Below, piece after piece: positions 51,906 to 63,436 of a stretch of 64,000 bases of DNA. The notes under the pieces are model-generated. The model was not told the DNA's origin. It saw only the letters and a list, made by a program, of their open reading frames with translations, and did no database searches. This stretch comes from Azolla caroliniana. Its lineage: Eukaryota; Polypodiophyta. The stretch covers positions 8,246,001-8,310,000 of the forward strand of contig JBHGNT010000007.1 in the NCBI GenBank assembly GCA_043228905.1. The letters run 5' to 3'. The first letter of the stretch is position 1; each line of letters begins with the position of its first letter. Position numbers and translations under genes: made by a program.

Positions 51906-52975
51906 CAACTTCAACTTTTTCCTTTTCTTGTATTTCTTTTCTTTTCTTTAACTTTTGTCTTTGTTTATGCAAGCCACCATCAACACGTTCGCGTTCACAA
52001 GTGGAAGGATTGCGTATTCCATTTATAGATTCCTTTTATAATCTTGCGATTTTAGACAATGTTCAAAAACTTGATACACCAGGATCACATGTTTTAAATA
52101 GCATGTAAAATTTGCTAATTTTTTGAGATTTAACAAGTTTCAAAATGATCATTTCTAAAATTGAATAGTTTTTCAGTAAATGTTTAAATGTTGATGGTTT
52201 GTAGATATGAAATGTAGTTAACTTAAAGAAAATCACAATGGTTAACTCAAGGCACAAGTTAAGATGAATGGTTTCACCATCTTGACGAGATTAAGATTAC
52301 ATCTTTTGTTAGACTTGAAAATGTTTTAAGTATAAGAGGTAACATTGCAATCCTTAATATCATCATCTATAAATTTAGTGCTCATTAACATCCATAAATT
52401 CACAATTGAAGAAATGTAGACAAGATTCATAAACAATTTTGATAAATCCACAACTCCAAAAATGTATATTATCTATAGTAGTGATTCTCATGAAAAGAAT
52501 GATGATATTTATGCAAATAACTCCCAAATGTATTTGTTGTGCAACTTTGTGTAACAAATTTAGGCAACATTTTATCTAATGAAATAAAAACGTTTATTGT
52601 TTTGAAAATCCTCTGCTTCTCATTTCTTTAAGATCTAAAAAGTTATTAGTTGCCATTTCTCTTTAAAAATACACAAAGTTACTTTTGTATTTGACCAAAA
52701 TTTGGCATTTTTCAATTTTACCAAATGGTGAAAATTTTCAACTTTCTCATCAAGTTTTAGAGAACATGCGATACCAGTATCAAGGTGTTTTGTGAAATGG
52801 CAACAAAACCCCCAAAATCAAGGAATAACATTAATCCTTTCGAAGCTTGTATCTTGGGCTCCTGAACTCCGATTCACGAACCTAAAATTTGCATTTGCTC
52901 CTAGCCACAAGCTCCATATGGGAAATATCTTTCTATACATTTTTGACATTTTTTTGACATCGTGAAGCAATAACT
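51906..52975. other. AT-rich unassigned DNA
   Basis: About 1.1 kb with only short frames and no recognisable domain. Base composition suggests intergenic or intronic DNA. It is the sequence into which the full-length Copia inserted, joined to 46426 on its left. Confidence 0.6.
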
Positions 52976-54079
52976 TCACGACAACGTATGCTCAGTGGAC
53001 ACAAAGTCCCATGTCGGCTCATAGTACTTCGTGACGTTCATAGATAACCACGGCTGGAAGTTGTGGGTATCCACATCGAAGACAAAGGACTGGGTATTAG
53101 CTATCTTCAAGGAGTTCCACACAAGAGTAGAAAGAGAAATCGACCGGAAGTTGAAGGTGGTTCGAGCGGTCAATGATGGTGAATACCAGGGGCAGTTCGA
53201 GGAGTACTACCGGACGAAGGGAATATGACTCGAATTCATCGTGTCGAAGACACTGGAGCTGAACGGATTGGCCTAGAGAATGAACCGGACCGTAAGGGAG
53301 AGAGTTCAAAGTATGTTTGCACATGCCAAGTTGTCGAAGACGTTTTGGGCTGAGGCGCTAATGATGGCGACGTACGTGATAAACAAATCACCCTCAACGC
53401 CCTAGGACGAGACACACCACATAGAGTATGGACCGGTAAAGATGTTTCTTACCGCCATCTAAAAGTGTTTGGTTGTGTTGCTTACGTGTACATCGCAAAA
53501 GATAAACAGGGAAAACTGGACCTGAAAACTTGGCCATGTATATTCCTTGGGTACGGTGATGATGAGTTCAGCTACCGGTTGTGGAGCCTAGCCAAAAAGA
53601 AAGTTATCCAGAGTAGGGACATAGTTTTCATGGAAAACAAGGCCATCGCCGACTAGAAACCGGAGAAGAACATAGGCCCCTCTAGATTGCCCGAAAGAGA
53701 TCGGTTGGAAGATGAAAGCATCGATCTGGTCAGTCGAAGACCATAGTGAACCGACCCGACTCGAACAAAGAACTGAACAGACTGAAGAAGGATCGGACGT
53801 CGGAACCAGACAAGACCCCGAATCGGTGGCAGAAAACCAAGGAAGATAATATATTCTCAGAGAGAGAAAGGCCCATCGGAGATTACCAGATGTAGTGCAT
53901 GTTTTACAGACCGACGAGGGGAGCCAGAAAGCTTTGAGGAAGCAAAGAGCTACACCCATAGCCACAAATGGTTAAGATGGATTCCCTCCATGAGAACCAC
54001 ACATATGAACTGACAGAGCTATCAAAAGGAAAGAGAGCGCTCTAGAACAAGTCAGTGTACGAGCTGAAACCGGGAGCGT
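52976..54079 (+). pseudogene. Old Copia integrase-to-RT fragment, second lineage
   Basis: Degenerate but readable: TFIDNHGWKLWVSTSKTKD, LNGLA*RMNRTVRERVQSM, FWAEALMMATYVINKSPSTP, VFGCVAYVYIAKDKQGKL, IFLGYGDDEFSYRLWSLAKK and SRDIVFMENKAIAD, then SLHENHTYELTELSKGKRAL just before RT. The motifs differ from the other Copia here (RLW.. type integrase end), so it is another lineage. At least six stops. It is cut by the LTR-like arm at 54080. Confidence 0.85.
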
Positions 54080-55339
54080 TGTCATGAAAATACGACGAGG
54101 ATACGTGAACTTGAGGCAGGACCCCGCGGCCTCCGACTAGAGGATATCAAATTCGTATGTTTATATTAAACAATTAATGGAAATAAGAAAGATTGACAAA
54201 TTTCATTAACAAAGGAAAAGAAAGATTACAATCACTCCCAAGATTGAGATTACCAAAGTTTAGCTTATGGGGATTACTAGAATAATAGATTAGAAGAAAC
54301 TAAATATGGATTCAATAGAAATTTAGGGTTTTTTGCTTCTGTAGGTAAAATTAGGACTAGGTTATACGAGAGATATGGCTTCTGTAGGGAAAATTAGGGT
54401 TTATGAGTGTTATGGCTTCAATAAGATAAGAGAGCTAAGAAGGAAAAGAAAATAAAAATATGGAGAGAGAATGAGTGTAAAAAAAAATGGAATATATATG
54501 GAGTTCTCCGTTCATCATAGCCTTCCATGTTACTTTGCATGTCCACTTTTAGTTGCATGTCCTCTACTTTTAGTTGCATGCCTTTTTCTTTTAGTTGCAT
54601 GTGCCCGTCCACATGACCTTTACTTTAGTTTTATTTACTTTACTTTAATTAGCCACATGATCCTATCATTTGTCCATCTCGATCGCTGCCCATCCAATCC
54701 GTCTGGTCCGTGTCTAGCCTCGTCCAGTTGTCGGTTCCGCCCGATCACCGGTTCCATCCGATCGCCGGTTTTTAGATCCACCTGGTTTCCGACACCATCT
54801 GATTGCCGATTTCACCGGTTTCGATTTGCTTACCGACAGGTTCCTGTTTGCTTTCCGATCGGTTCCGATTTGCTTACCGGCCGGTTCCTGATTGCTTACC
54901 GACCGGTTCCGGTTTGCTTTCCAGCCGGTTCGATTTGCTTACTGGCCGGTTCTAGTTAGATTTCTTGCCAGTTCCGGAATAGCTTTCCGACTGGTTCTAG
55001 TTTGGTTTTTTGGTAACTTGGCCACATTCATCCACTTTGGCCACATTCATCCATCTAGCCAAAGTGGTCAAAGTGCTTTTAGCACAAATGAAAAATAAGG
55101 GATCTCAATGTGCTTATACAGCCAGGGCCTTAAGTTTCCTATCTATGTGGGATAAATCATAGTTCTATTTTCCCTATCTTCTGAAACTTCATGTTCTCAT
55201 AACTTTCATGTAGTGAAATGTGTTTTAAAGCTCTTGAGTACATCAATCTTTCTATAACAAGCTACTAATCTAATCTAAAATAATTATTTCATTATTTTTT
55301 TACATAGTTTTCATATTGTGTGTGAAAAACCACACGACA
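54080..55339 (+). repeat. LTR-like arm A of an inverted pair
   Basis: 1,260 bp beginning TGTCATGAAAATACGAC and ending CCACACGACA. The whole arm is matched in inverse orientation by 57092-58236, including GTGAACTTGAGGCAGGACC near the outer end and TTTCTATAACAAGC near the inner end. TG/CA ends and ACGACA termini fit an LTR. No primer site follows and no target duplication is seen. The middle has repeated TTTGCTTACCGGCCGGTTCC-like motifs. Confidence 0.7.
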
Positions 55340-57091
55340 TTCACCCCCACCAAACCTGCACATCCACCGATATGTGCCAATTTTGGTGAGGCTCCTCTTT
55401 TGATTAATTTACTTTTTCATCGATGTACCCGAACCGCCATTGCCATCTTTACGTATACGCTTCCGCAGAGGCATTCTTTTACACTACTTAATGCAAATCT
55501 GTTGTGCAGTACTTTCAAAGAACTGATTCCTTTCTACTATTGTTAAAGCCATTTCAATTGCGAAAGTGTTAAATGGCTATGAAATGTTAATATATAACAT
55601 TATTGTCAAAATAACTTTGCTTGAGTGGATAGATAAGTACATACAATTTTCCCACGAGAGTTTGAATCCCTAATCTGACAACTTCATCTAAGATAATAGT
55701 TCGTTGTGTGAAAACAATTTTATAAAACTTCTATTTCGGAAGTTTGTACGGAAGAACTTGTTTATGGACTTTCTACCCACGAGTGTTAGTTTGATTTTTT
55801 TTTACGAATATCCCCTAGAATAGTTTAATAATATCCAACTTTCTATTATCTACTTTATGAATGCTTAATTCAATCTCTGAAAACATTGCGGATATAACGA
55901 AGCTTGTGGTTTATTTCGTTCCATTGCATCCCGTTTAAATTTGGTGCAATCCAATATGTAAGGATAAATGAGAAATTGTAATAAGCTCATCAAATCGGTA
56001 ATATAATTTCACAACGATGATGATGCTCCAATGAGTTACTTCACCCTATTGGTGAAGCCGTCTATCTCGTAATGACATGGGGAATTCCATTAGTTGGGTT
56101 CAATTGGGGTCATTCCTCCTTGCTAGTTTTCCCAATTGTGATGGTTACACCATCAATGTGGATGGGGTCTATTTCATTGCGGAAGAACTTGTTTCCGTAC
56201 TTGTCATAATTGAATCAAGCGCATTATTTTTTCATGAGTCACTTTAGCCAAGTGGTTAAGGCGTGTGCATGCTAAGTACATGACGTTTCCCCACGAGAAT
56301 TAGAATCTCTCAAGTGATGACTTCATGCAAGTCTATGTTGCAGTACTTCCAAAGAACTGATTGCTTTCAACTGTTGTTAAAACCATTGGAATTGCAAAAG
56401 TGTTAAATGGCTTTATGCCTTGGAGTGAAACCACTTTCATGGTGGTTTTGTTTTAAAATTTTGTATAAAGTCTACTAATTTGTTTGTAGTTTTTATTTGT
56501 TTTCAGAAATGTCACTTTCAATGTTTCCCCACGAGAGTTTGAATCCCTCATGTCATGACTTCTTTAATGTGGACAAGTCATCTACCATGGTCTTGACGTG
56601 GAGATCCTGGATGGTATGGGACAAATTGGGATTCCTAAATCTCCGTTGTCCACTCTAGCGCGAGGGCGGATGGGTGGTAACACGTATTTTCAGTATGATT
56701 GTGTCATTTATGTCTTCATTTTAGGATTAATGATATTTCATGAATCTCTGTTGTCTACTCTAGCGCGGGGGCAGATGGGTGGTAACGCATATTTTCAATA
56801 TGATTGTGTCATTTATGTCTTCATTTTAGGATTAATGATATTGGTTATTGCCGTTACACCAACAATGTCAATGGGTTCTATTTCATTGCGGAAGAACTTG
56901 TTCCCATACTTGTCATAATTGAATAAAGCGCATTATTTTTTCATGAGTCCCTTTGGCTAAGTGGTTAAGGTGTCTCCTTGCGAAGTAGTTTATAATCCCC
57001 TAGAATAGTTTAATAATATCCAACTTTCTATTTTCTTCTTTATGAATGCTTAATTGGATCTCCGAAAACCTACAAGGAAAGGTAGATGTGT
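55340..57091. repeat. Dispersed tRNA-Ser-derived repeats between the inverted arms
   Basis: No protein gene recognised. The spacer contains decayed tRNA-Ser-like heads near 55604, 56238 and 56947. It also has the CCCCTAGAATAGTTTAATAA tail block at 55800-55910 and 57000-57075, and recurring GCGCATTATTTTTTCATGAG before two heads. A ~115-bp direct duplication lies at 56650-56830. Confidence 0.65.
56238..56319 (+). pseudogene. Dispersed tRNA-Ser(GCU)-like head
   Basis: GTCACTTTAGCCAAGTGG, an anticodon region ATGCTAAGTACATG, and GAATTAGAATCTCTCAAGTGATG align with the array tRNA over all 82 positions with several changes. It lies about 30 kb from the array and is followed by a different body, so it belongs to a dispersed family. 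Confidence 0.75.
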
Positions 57092-58236
57092 TGTCAAGTG
57101 ATTCTTCACACACTATGTAAAGAAATAATAAAATAATTATTTTATATTAGCTTAGTGGCTTGTTATAGAAAGATGAACGCCTTCAAGAGTTTCCAAATGC
57201 ATTTTACTACATATAAAATGGATAACTACATATTAAGTTATGTAACTATGAAGCTTAAGAGGATGAGGGAATACTAGAATTTTAAGATATCCCACATAGA
57301 TATGAAACTTTAGCATCCAGCTATATAACCAGATTGAAAACCATTAGTTCTTATCTATGTGTTGAGAGCACAAAAGCAATGGTTGAACTTGGACCAATTT
57401 GTCTACATGGACAAATGTGGCTAAGGAACCGACAATCGGGAGTCGGACGGAACCGATGGAGCCGGCAACTGAGAACCGTACAGAACCGGCGTCAAGACCA
57501 ACGACAAAACCAATCAGGCGAAGACTGGAGGATCGGATGGGCAACGATCGAGATGGGCGGGTGATAGGATCACGCGGTGAATTAAAGTAAAGTAAAGTGA
57601 AGTGAAGTGAAGGTGATCTAGACACATGTCACTGAAGTTAGAGGGCATGCATAATGTAAAGGTCATGTGGAAGGCATGCAAAAGAATGGTGAAGGTCATG
57701 CAACTAAAGTAAATGCCATGTGGGATGCATGCAATGGAACTGGAGATGCAAACTGAAGTTCCTTCATGCAAGTGTATTGGCGGGAACAAAACTAGGAATC
57801 CTAATTTTCTTAGGGGGATCAGCCATCAAAGAAAGATATCACCCAAAAACCCTAAATTTCCTATAGAATCCAAAAACCCTAAATTTCTTATCGAATCCAA
57901 AGACCCTAATTTTCGGATCAAAGCCATATCTCTCGTATAACCATAATTTTCCATACGGAAGCTATATCTCAAAAGCCCTAAATTTCTTATCTACGCCATA
58001 TCTTGGAAAACCCTAACGCTATTTTACTTTTTTTCTTATCGAAGCCTCATAATTCCTTAACTTTTATAATCCCAATCTCAGGATAGATTGTAATTTTTAT
58101 CAAACTTTATCATATTTATCAAACTTTATCATATTGGTTAATTCTTAATACAAAAACAAATGAATTTGATATCCTCTGGTCGAAGGCCCCGGGGTCCTGC
58201 CTCAAGTTCACGTCTCCTTGTCATATTTTCGCGACA
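57092..58236 (-). repeat. LTR-like arm B of an inverted pair
   Basis: 1,145 bp on the minus strand starting TGTCGCGAAAATATGAC and ending ATCACTTGACA. It aligns over its whole length with arm A. Its outer end abuts the chromovirus pol fragment. Either it is a second LTR of the same family in opposite orientation or one arm of a foldback structure. Confidence 0.7.
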
Positions 58237-59845
58237 TCATTATCACGGCGTTCATATCTACCACCATATCAAGCAACGTGGGTTTTCGATACGACGTTGG
58301 ATTCCCACATTATCAATACCATACGGAAGGACCTGAAGACAGACGTTTTTGCTCAAGTCATTCTAGCACAAATTAACCCCTCTCGAGCATCTTGTTCACA
58401 ATTGCAACAACTAGTACGGACTATCGACAATTTGAATGTCATGATGAATTACTATTCTTTAGGAAACTCTTGTATGTTCCTAATGGTTCTTGTCACCTTC
58501 AAGTAGTCTAAAATTGTCATGACACATATACAATTGGGCATTTCGGTGCTACTAAAATGTTACATTTAGTACAACGATCAATCTTGTTGGCCCCATATGG
58601 CACGATTTGTCGAAGACTATGTTCGGACATGTGATACATGTTGTAGAGCAAAGATGTCAAGACATCATCCATATGGTTTTTGGAACCATTACCAATTCCA
58701 AGCAAGTCGTGGCAATCCATTTCTCTAGATTTCATCACAGATCTTCCAGTTTCAAAGGGATTCGATGTGATCTTAACAGTAGTAGATCGATATACGAAGA
58801 TGGCACATTTTCTGCCTTGTACTAAGGAAATCACTAAAGAAGAAACCGCTAAAACTATCATGCGAGAGGTATGTCGACATCATGGCCTCCCCGATAGCAT
58901 CATCAACAATTGTGGACCCCAATTCGTCTCAAAATTCTGGAAGCATCTATTCAAAATGCTCAAGGTCACTTGTAATCTCTCCTCCAACAATCACCCGCAA
59001 ACAAACGGACAAGCAGAATGAATGAATCAAACGTTGGAATAGTATCTTTGGTATTTTCTAAGCTATGAACAAGATGATTGGGCGGATGTTCTCCACTTCA
59101 CCAATTTTGCATATAATAACTCTGTCCACTCATCGACTAGGGTTACACCATTCTATGCTTATATGGGCTATCATCCCCGAAGGTATGTATTCGAAACTCC
59201 GGAGTTACCCACAAATCCTTGTGAAGAGGATCATTTGGAGCGGCTACGCAAGATATAGGCGGACTTATCTACTCATTTACAACAAGCTCAAAAAACACAA
59301 AAGGATTATGCGGATCGTCATCGGCTTCCATTCAGATTTAACATTGAAGATCAAGTATGGCTATTACGATGACACATCAAGACTACTCGCCCATGCGATA
59401 AATTGGACTATTGGCAGTTAGGTCCTTTCCGTATTATCAGAAAAATTAATGATGTCTCTTTTCGTCTCGATCTACCTCCACAACTATGGATACATCCGGT
59501 TTTTCATAGTTCTCTTCTCGAACCATATAACGACAACACTATTCCGAATCGTATTACACCACCTCCACCCTCGATCGAGCTTGAAGCCGGACCGAAGTAT
59601 GCAATAGCTGCCATCCTCGAGCCCAAGATTGTTCGCAACAATCGCTACTATTTGGTCAATTGGTTAGGCTATAGTCCAAGTGAGCGTAAGTCTTGGGAAC
59701 CAGTCAAGAATGTGGTAAATGCTCGAGCTCTTGTTGAGGATGTTCATCGATGATATCCCGACAAGCTAGGTCCTCCATCTAAGACGGCTCGTAGCACTCG
59801 TCGTCTTAAGGGGGCCGGGGGGGGGGGGGGGGGGGGGAGGGGTAG
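58237..59845 (+). pseudogene. Chromovirus (Ty3/Gypsy) RNase H end, integrase and chromodomain
   Basis: Readable across many stops and shifts: DSHIINTIRKDLKTDVFAQ, an H2C2 remnant (58500-58670), LDFITDLPVSKGFDVILTVV with the first Asp, then NNCGPQFVSKFW where relatives have SDRGPQF, so the second catalytic Asp is lost. HPQTNGQAE retains the Glu. The frame at 59403-59753 has the GPF motif (LGPFRIIRKIND) and a chromodomain at residues ~66-116: YAIAAILEPKIVRNN, YYLVNWLGY, KSWEPVKNVVNA, with aromatic cage residues kept. The sequence type is close to Tf1/sushi-like chromoviruses. It ends in a polypurine tract with 21 G. Confidence 0.88.
59810..59845 (+). other. Chromovirus polypurine tract with G21 run
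   Basis: AAGGGGGCC is followed by 21 G (59817-59837), AGGGG and TAG, directly before TGTCATGATTTAG, a plausible LTR start. Confidence 0.75.
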
Positions 59846-60154
59846 TGTCATGATTTAGCATGGTATGGCTTCAAAAATATTTGAACCCACGACCTTGTGG
59901 CACATGGGTGGAAGCCTTACAATTAAGCTATACATTGTAATACAAAGAATATTATTTCCATTTATTATTTCACTTAGGAAATCCATGTATATTCTAAATT
60001 TCTCTGGAACATTCTAGAAATATCAAAAGTATTCCAAACGCCACTATAAAATGAGGCACATGGCATTATCAAGAAACAAATCGGTTCAACACCAGCTTAA
60101 GCCTCCTAGGTATCCTTGTATATTGTTTTCACATAATTTATCCTTTTGTTATCA

Positions 60155-60200
<46 letters not shown>

Positions 60201-61033
60201 TCTCCTTTTTCTCGACTGTTCTACATCCTCTTTTCCTCTTAGTACTAATTCCCTCTCTGTTTCAGTACTTTTATTGACAATGAGAGTTTGAATACCTCAT
60301 GTGACGACTTCGTCCAAGATAACAATTCTTTCTGTGAAAACAATTTTATAAAAGTTCTATTTCAAAAGCTTGTAGAAACTCTACCAACGAGTGTTAGTTT
60401 GATTTTGCTTCACGACTATCCCCTACAATAGTTTAATTAGTGTCCAACGTTCTATTTTCTTCTTTATAAATTATTAATTGGATCTCTGAAAACATTGCGG
60501 AAATGAGGAAGCCATTACGTGAGGACAAATGAAAAAGTGCAATAGGTGTCACAGACATGACAACAGTTATGTGAAGATTTGAACTCGTGACCTCTTATAT
60601 ATAGTCAAGTGTTGTGTTCTTACCAACACGTCCAAATATATGGTCATGTTATGTATATCTTAGTAGATTATTAGTAGATTATCTATTTCAAGTTCTAGGA
60701 GTTTTTAGAAAGTTCTAGAACTAGTGTCATGATTTAGCATGGTATGGCTTCAAAAATATTTGAACCCACGACCTTGTGGCACATGGGTGGAAGCCTTACA
60801 ATTAAGCTATACATTGTAATACAAAGAATATTATTTCCATTTATTATTTCACTTAGGAAATCCATGTATATTCTAAATTTCTCTGGAACATTCTAGAAAT
60901 ATCAAAAGTATTCCAAACGCCACTATAAAATGAGGCACATGGCATTATCAAGAAACAAATCGGTTCAACACCAGCTTAAGCCTCCTAGGTATCCTTGTAT
61001 ATTGTTTTCACATAATTTATCCTTTTGTTATCA

Positions 61034-61079
<46 letters not shown>

Positions 61080-61912
61080 TCTCCTTTTTCTCGACTGTTC
61101 TACATCCTCTTTTCCTCTTAGTACTAATTCCCTCTCTGTTTCAGTACTTTTATTGACAATGAGAGTTTGAATACCTCATGTGACGACTTCGTCCAAGATA
61201 ACAATTCTTTCTGTGAAAACAATTTTATAAAAGTTCTATTTCAAAAGCTTGTAGAAACTCTACCAACGAGTGTTAGTTTGATTTTGCTTCACGACTATCC
61301 CCTACAATAGTTTAATTAGTGTCCAACGTTCTATTTTCTTCTTTATAAATTATTAATTGGATCTCTGAAAACATTGCGGAAATGAGGAAGCCATTACGTG
61401 AGGACAAATGAAAAAGTGCAATAGGTGTCACAGACATGACAACAGTTATGTGAAGATTTGAACTCGTGACCTCTTATATATAGTCAAGTGTTGTGTTCTT
61501 ACCAACACGTCCAAATATATGGTCATGTTATGTATATCTTAGTAGATTATTAGTAGATTATCTATTTCAAGTTCTAGGAGTTTTTAGAAAGTTCTAGAAC
61601 TAGTGTCATGATTTAGCATGGTATGGCTTCAAAAATATTTGAACCCACGACCTTGTGGCACATGGGTGGAAGCCTTACAATTAAGCTATACATTGTAATA
61701 CAAAGAATATTATTTCCATTTATTATTTCACTTAGGAAATCCATGTATATTCTAAATTTCTCTGGAACATTCTAGAAATATCAAAAGTATTCCAAACGCC
61801 ACTATAAAATGAGGCACATGGCATTATCAAGAAACAAATCGGTTCAACACCAGCTTAAGCCTCCTAGGTATCCTTGTATATTGTTTTCACATAATTTATC
61901 CTTTTGTTATCA

Positions 61913-61958
<46 letters not shown>

Positions 61959-62482
61959 TCTCCTTTTTCTCGACTGTTCTACATCCTCTTTTCCTCTTAG
62001 TACTAATTCCCTCTCTGTTTCAGTACTTTTATTGACAATGAGAGTTTGAATACCTCATGTGACGACTTCGTCCAAGATAACAATTCTTTCTGTGAAAACA
62101 ATTTTATAAAAGTTCTATTTCAAAAGCTTGTAGAAACTCTACCAACGAGTGTTAGTTTGATTTTGCTTCACGACTATCCCCTACAATAGTTTAATTAGTG
62201 TCCAACGTTCTATTTTCTTCTTTATAAATTATTAATTGGATCTCTGAAAACATTGCGGAAATGAGGAAGCCATTACGTGAGGACAAATGAAAAAGTGCAA
62301 TAGGTGTCACAGACATGACAACAGTTATGTGAAGATTTGAACTCGTGACCTCTTATATATAGTCAAGTGTTGTGTTCTTACCAACACGTCCAAATATATG
62401 GTCATGTTATGTATATCTTAGTAGATTATTAGTAGATTATCTATTTCAAGTTCTAGGAGTTTTTAGAAAGTTCTAGAACTAG
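59846..62482 (+). repeat. 879-bp tandem triplication starting at a probable chromovirus 3' LTR
   Basis: Three units start at 59846, 60725 and 61604 with TGTCATGATTTAGCATGG. They appear identical, including the length of the internal (CT)n tract. Each unit holds a TATA-like ACTATAAAATGAGG, the CT tract, a tRNA-Ser-derived tail segment (GAGAGTTTGAATACCTCATG), and two antisense tRNA-like modules near its ends. A 63-codon frame in each unit is mostly Ser-Leu repeat from the CT tract and not a gene. Identity this high means very recent amplification or an assembly artefact. Confidence 0.85.
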
Positions 62483-62736
62483 AAGGTTTTAGACGGTTCT
62501 AGAATATTCAACCGAATATTCTTATGCATGTACTTCGACTCATAGTATAAATACTTGTAACCTCCTTGGTCCCTTTCAAGGGATTCAACACCAGTCATTG
62601 ACACATCAATCTAGTATTCTCGTTTCGCCCCATCTTCTCTCCTTTATTTACATCTCTGTCTTTATGCTCTTGTAATGTTCCTAGCATCTTAAGTTCCTCA
62701 TCTCGTCGCTCCCAACTTCCTGAGTTTCAATCCCCA
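62483..62736 (+). other. Possible promoter-proximal end of the chromovirus LTR
   Basis: After the third unit the sequence continues GGTTTTAGACGGTTC and AGTATAAATACTTG (TATA candidate near 62540), then a CT-rich stretch. It may be the original right part of the LTR. I cannot find its end. Confidence 0.4.
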
Positions 62737-63048
62737 TCACATCGAGTTCCACGTTCGTAGCTTATCAGTCATAGCCTCGTCATTTGTGCTTTGTCGTAGT
62801 CTAGGGTTGGTGTGTTCGTGACTGTTTGAATCCCTTCCAACTAGAAGCATCACCCATCTCCGTAATCTCCCTTTGCTTCTAGAGTTACCATCGTCACCAT
62901 CTTTGCTTCCAGAGTTACCGTCATCAACATCCCTTCGTTTCCTATCTTCCTCGCTATCGCTATCTCCTAGTTTATTCTCATCGTTGTCTCTGTCTTTTAA
63001 CTTCTTATCATGATCATCCCTATCTTTGTGCTTCTTATCATCCTCCAC
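62737..63048 (-). other. Charged repeat ORF, KDRD type
   Basis: An open frame of 103 codons on the minus strand has a very charged start (KKHKDRDDHDKKLKDRDND), further DDGNSGSK repeats, and a less charged end. Similar periodic coding continues upstream to ~63290 in broken frames. Such Lys-Asp-Arg-Asp stretches occur in splicing-associated proteins, but repeat DNA alone can produce this. No domain is visible, so a gene is not established. Confidence 0.3.
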
Positions 63049-63436
63049 ATCCTTATCTCTGTGTTTTTGGTCATTATCATCCTTCTCCCTTATTTCATGC
63101 CATTTTCATCTCTATCTATCTGTTTCTGACCATCACCATCCCTATCTATGTGTTATCTATGTGTTTCTTATCATCTTTGTCCTTGTCACTATTTTTCTAT
63201 CATCCTCTATATCTCTGTCTTTGTATTTCTTTTTATCCTCAACATCTCGATCTCTGTGTTTCTTGTCGTCTTCATTTATTTTATTGTTTCCATCATTGCT
63301 ATAGTCATAGTCATTGCTTCTAGAGACACTTCTTCAACATCATTGTCTTCATTGCTTCATCTTCGACATCATCATCTTCAGCACCTCTTGGTGTCGTCAT
63401 CAACACTACTTTGCCTAGCCTTTCATCGACATCAAG
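63049..63436. repeat. Degenerate TCATC/CTCTGTGTTTCTT simple repeats
   Basis: Pyrimidine-rich variants of CTTATCATCCTC and ATCTCTGTGTTTCTT continue the periodicity of the charged ORF. No gene seen. Confidence 0.6.

Noticed and set aside
51732-52108. Frames of 98-142 codons across the Copia 3' LTR.
   Set aside because: They translate the CT and CA simple repeats of the LTR and run into AT-rich flank with no domain.
54080-58236. A MITE or DNA transposon with long terminal inverted repeats.
   Set aside because: TG/CA ends with ACGACA, arm length near 1.2 kb and lack of terminal target duplications fit LTRs better, though a foldback element is not excluded.
60051-60242. A conserved 63-codon gene present three times (also 60930 and 61809).
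   Set aside because: Half of it is Ser-Leu repeat from a CT tract, and the three copies are just the 879-bp tandem units.
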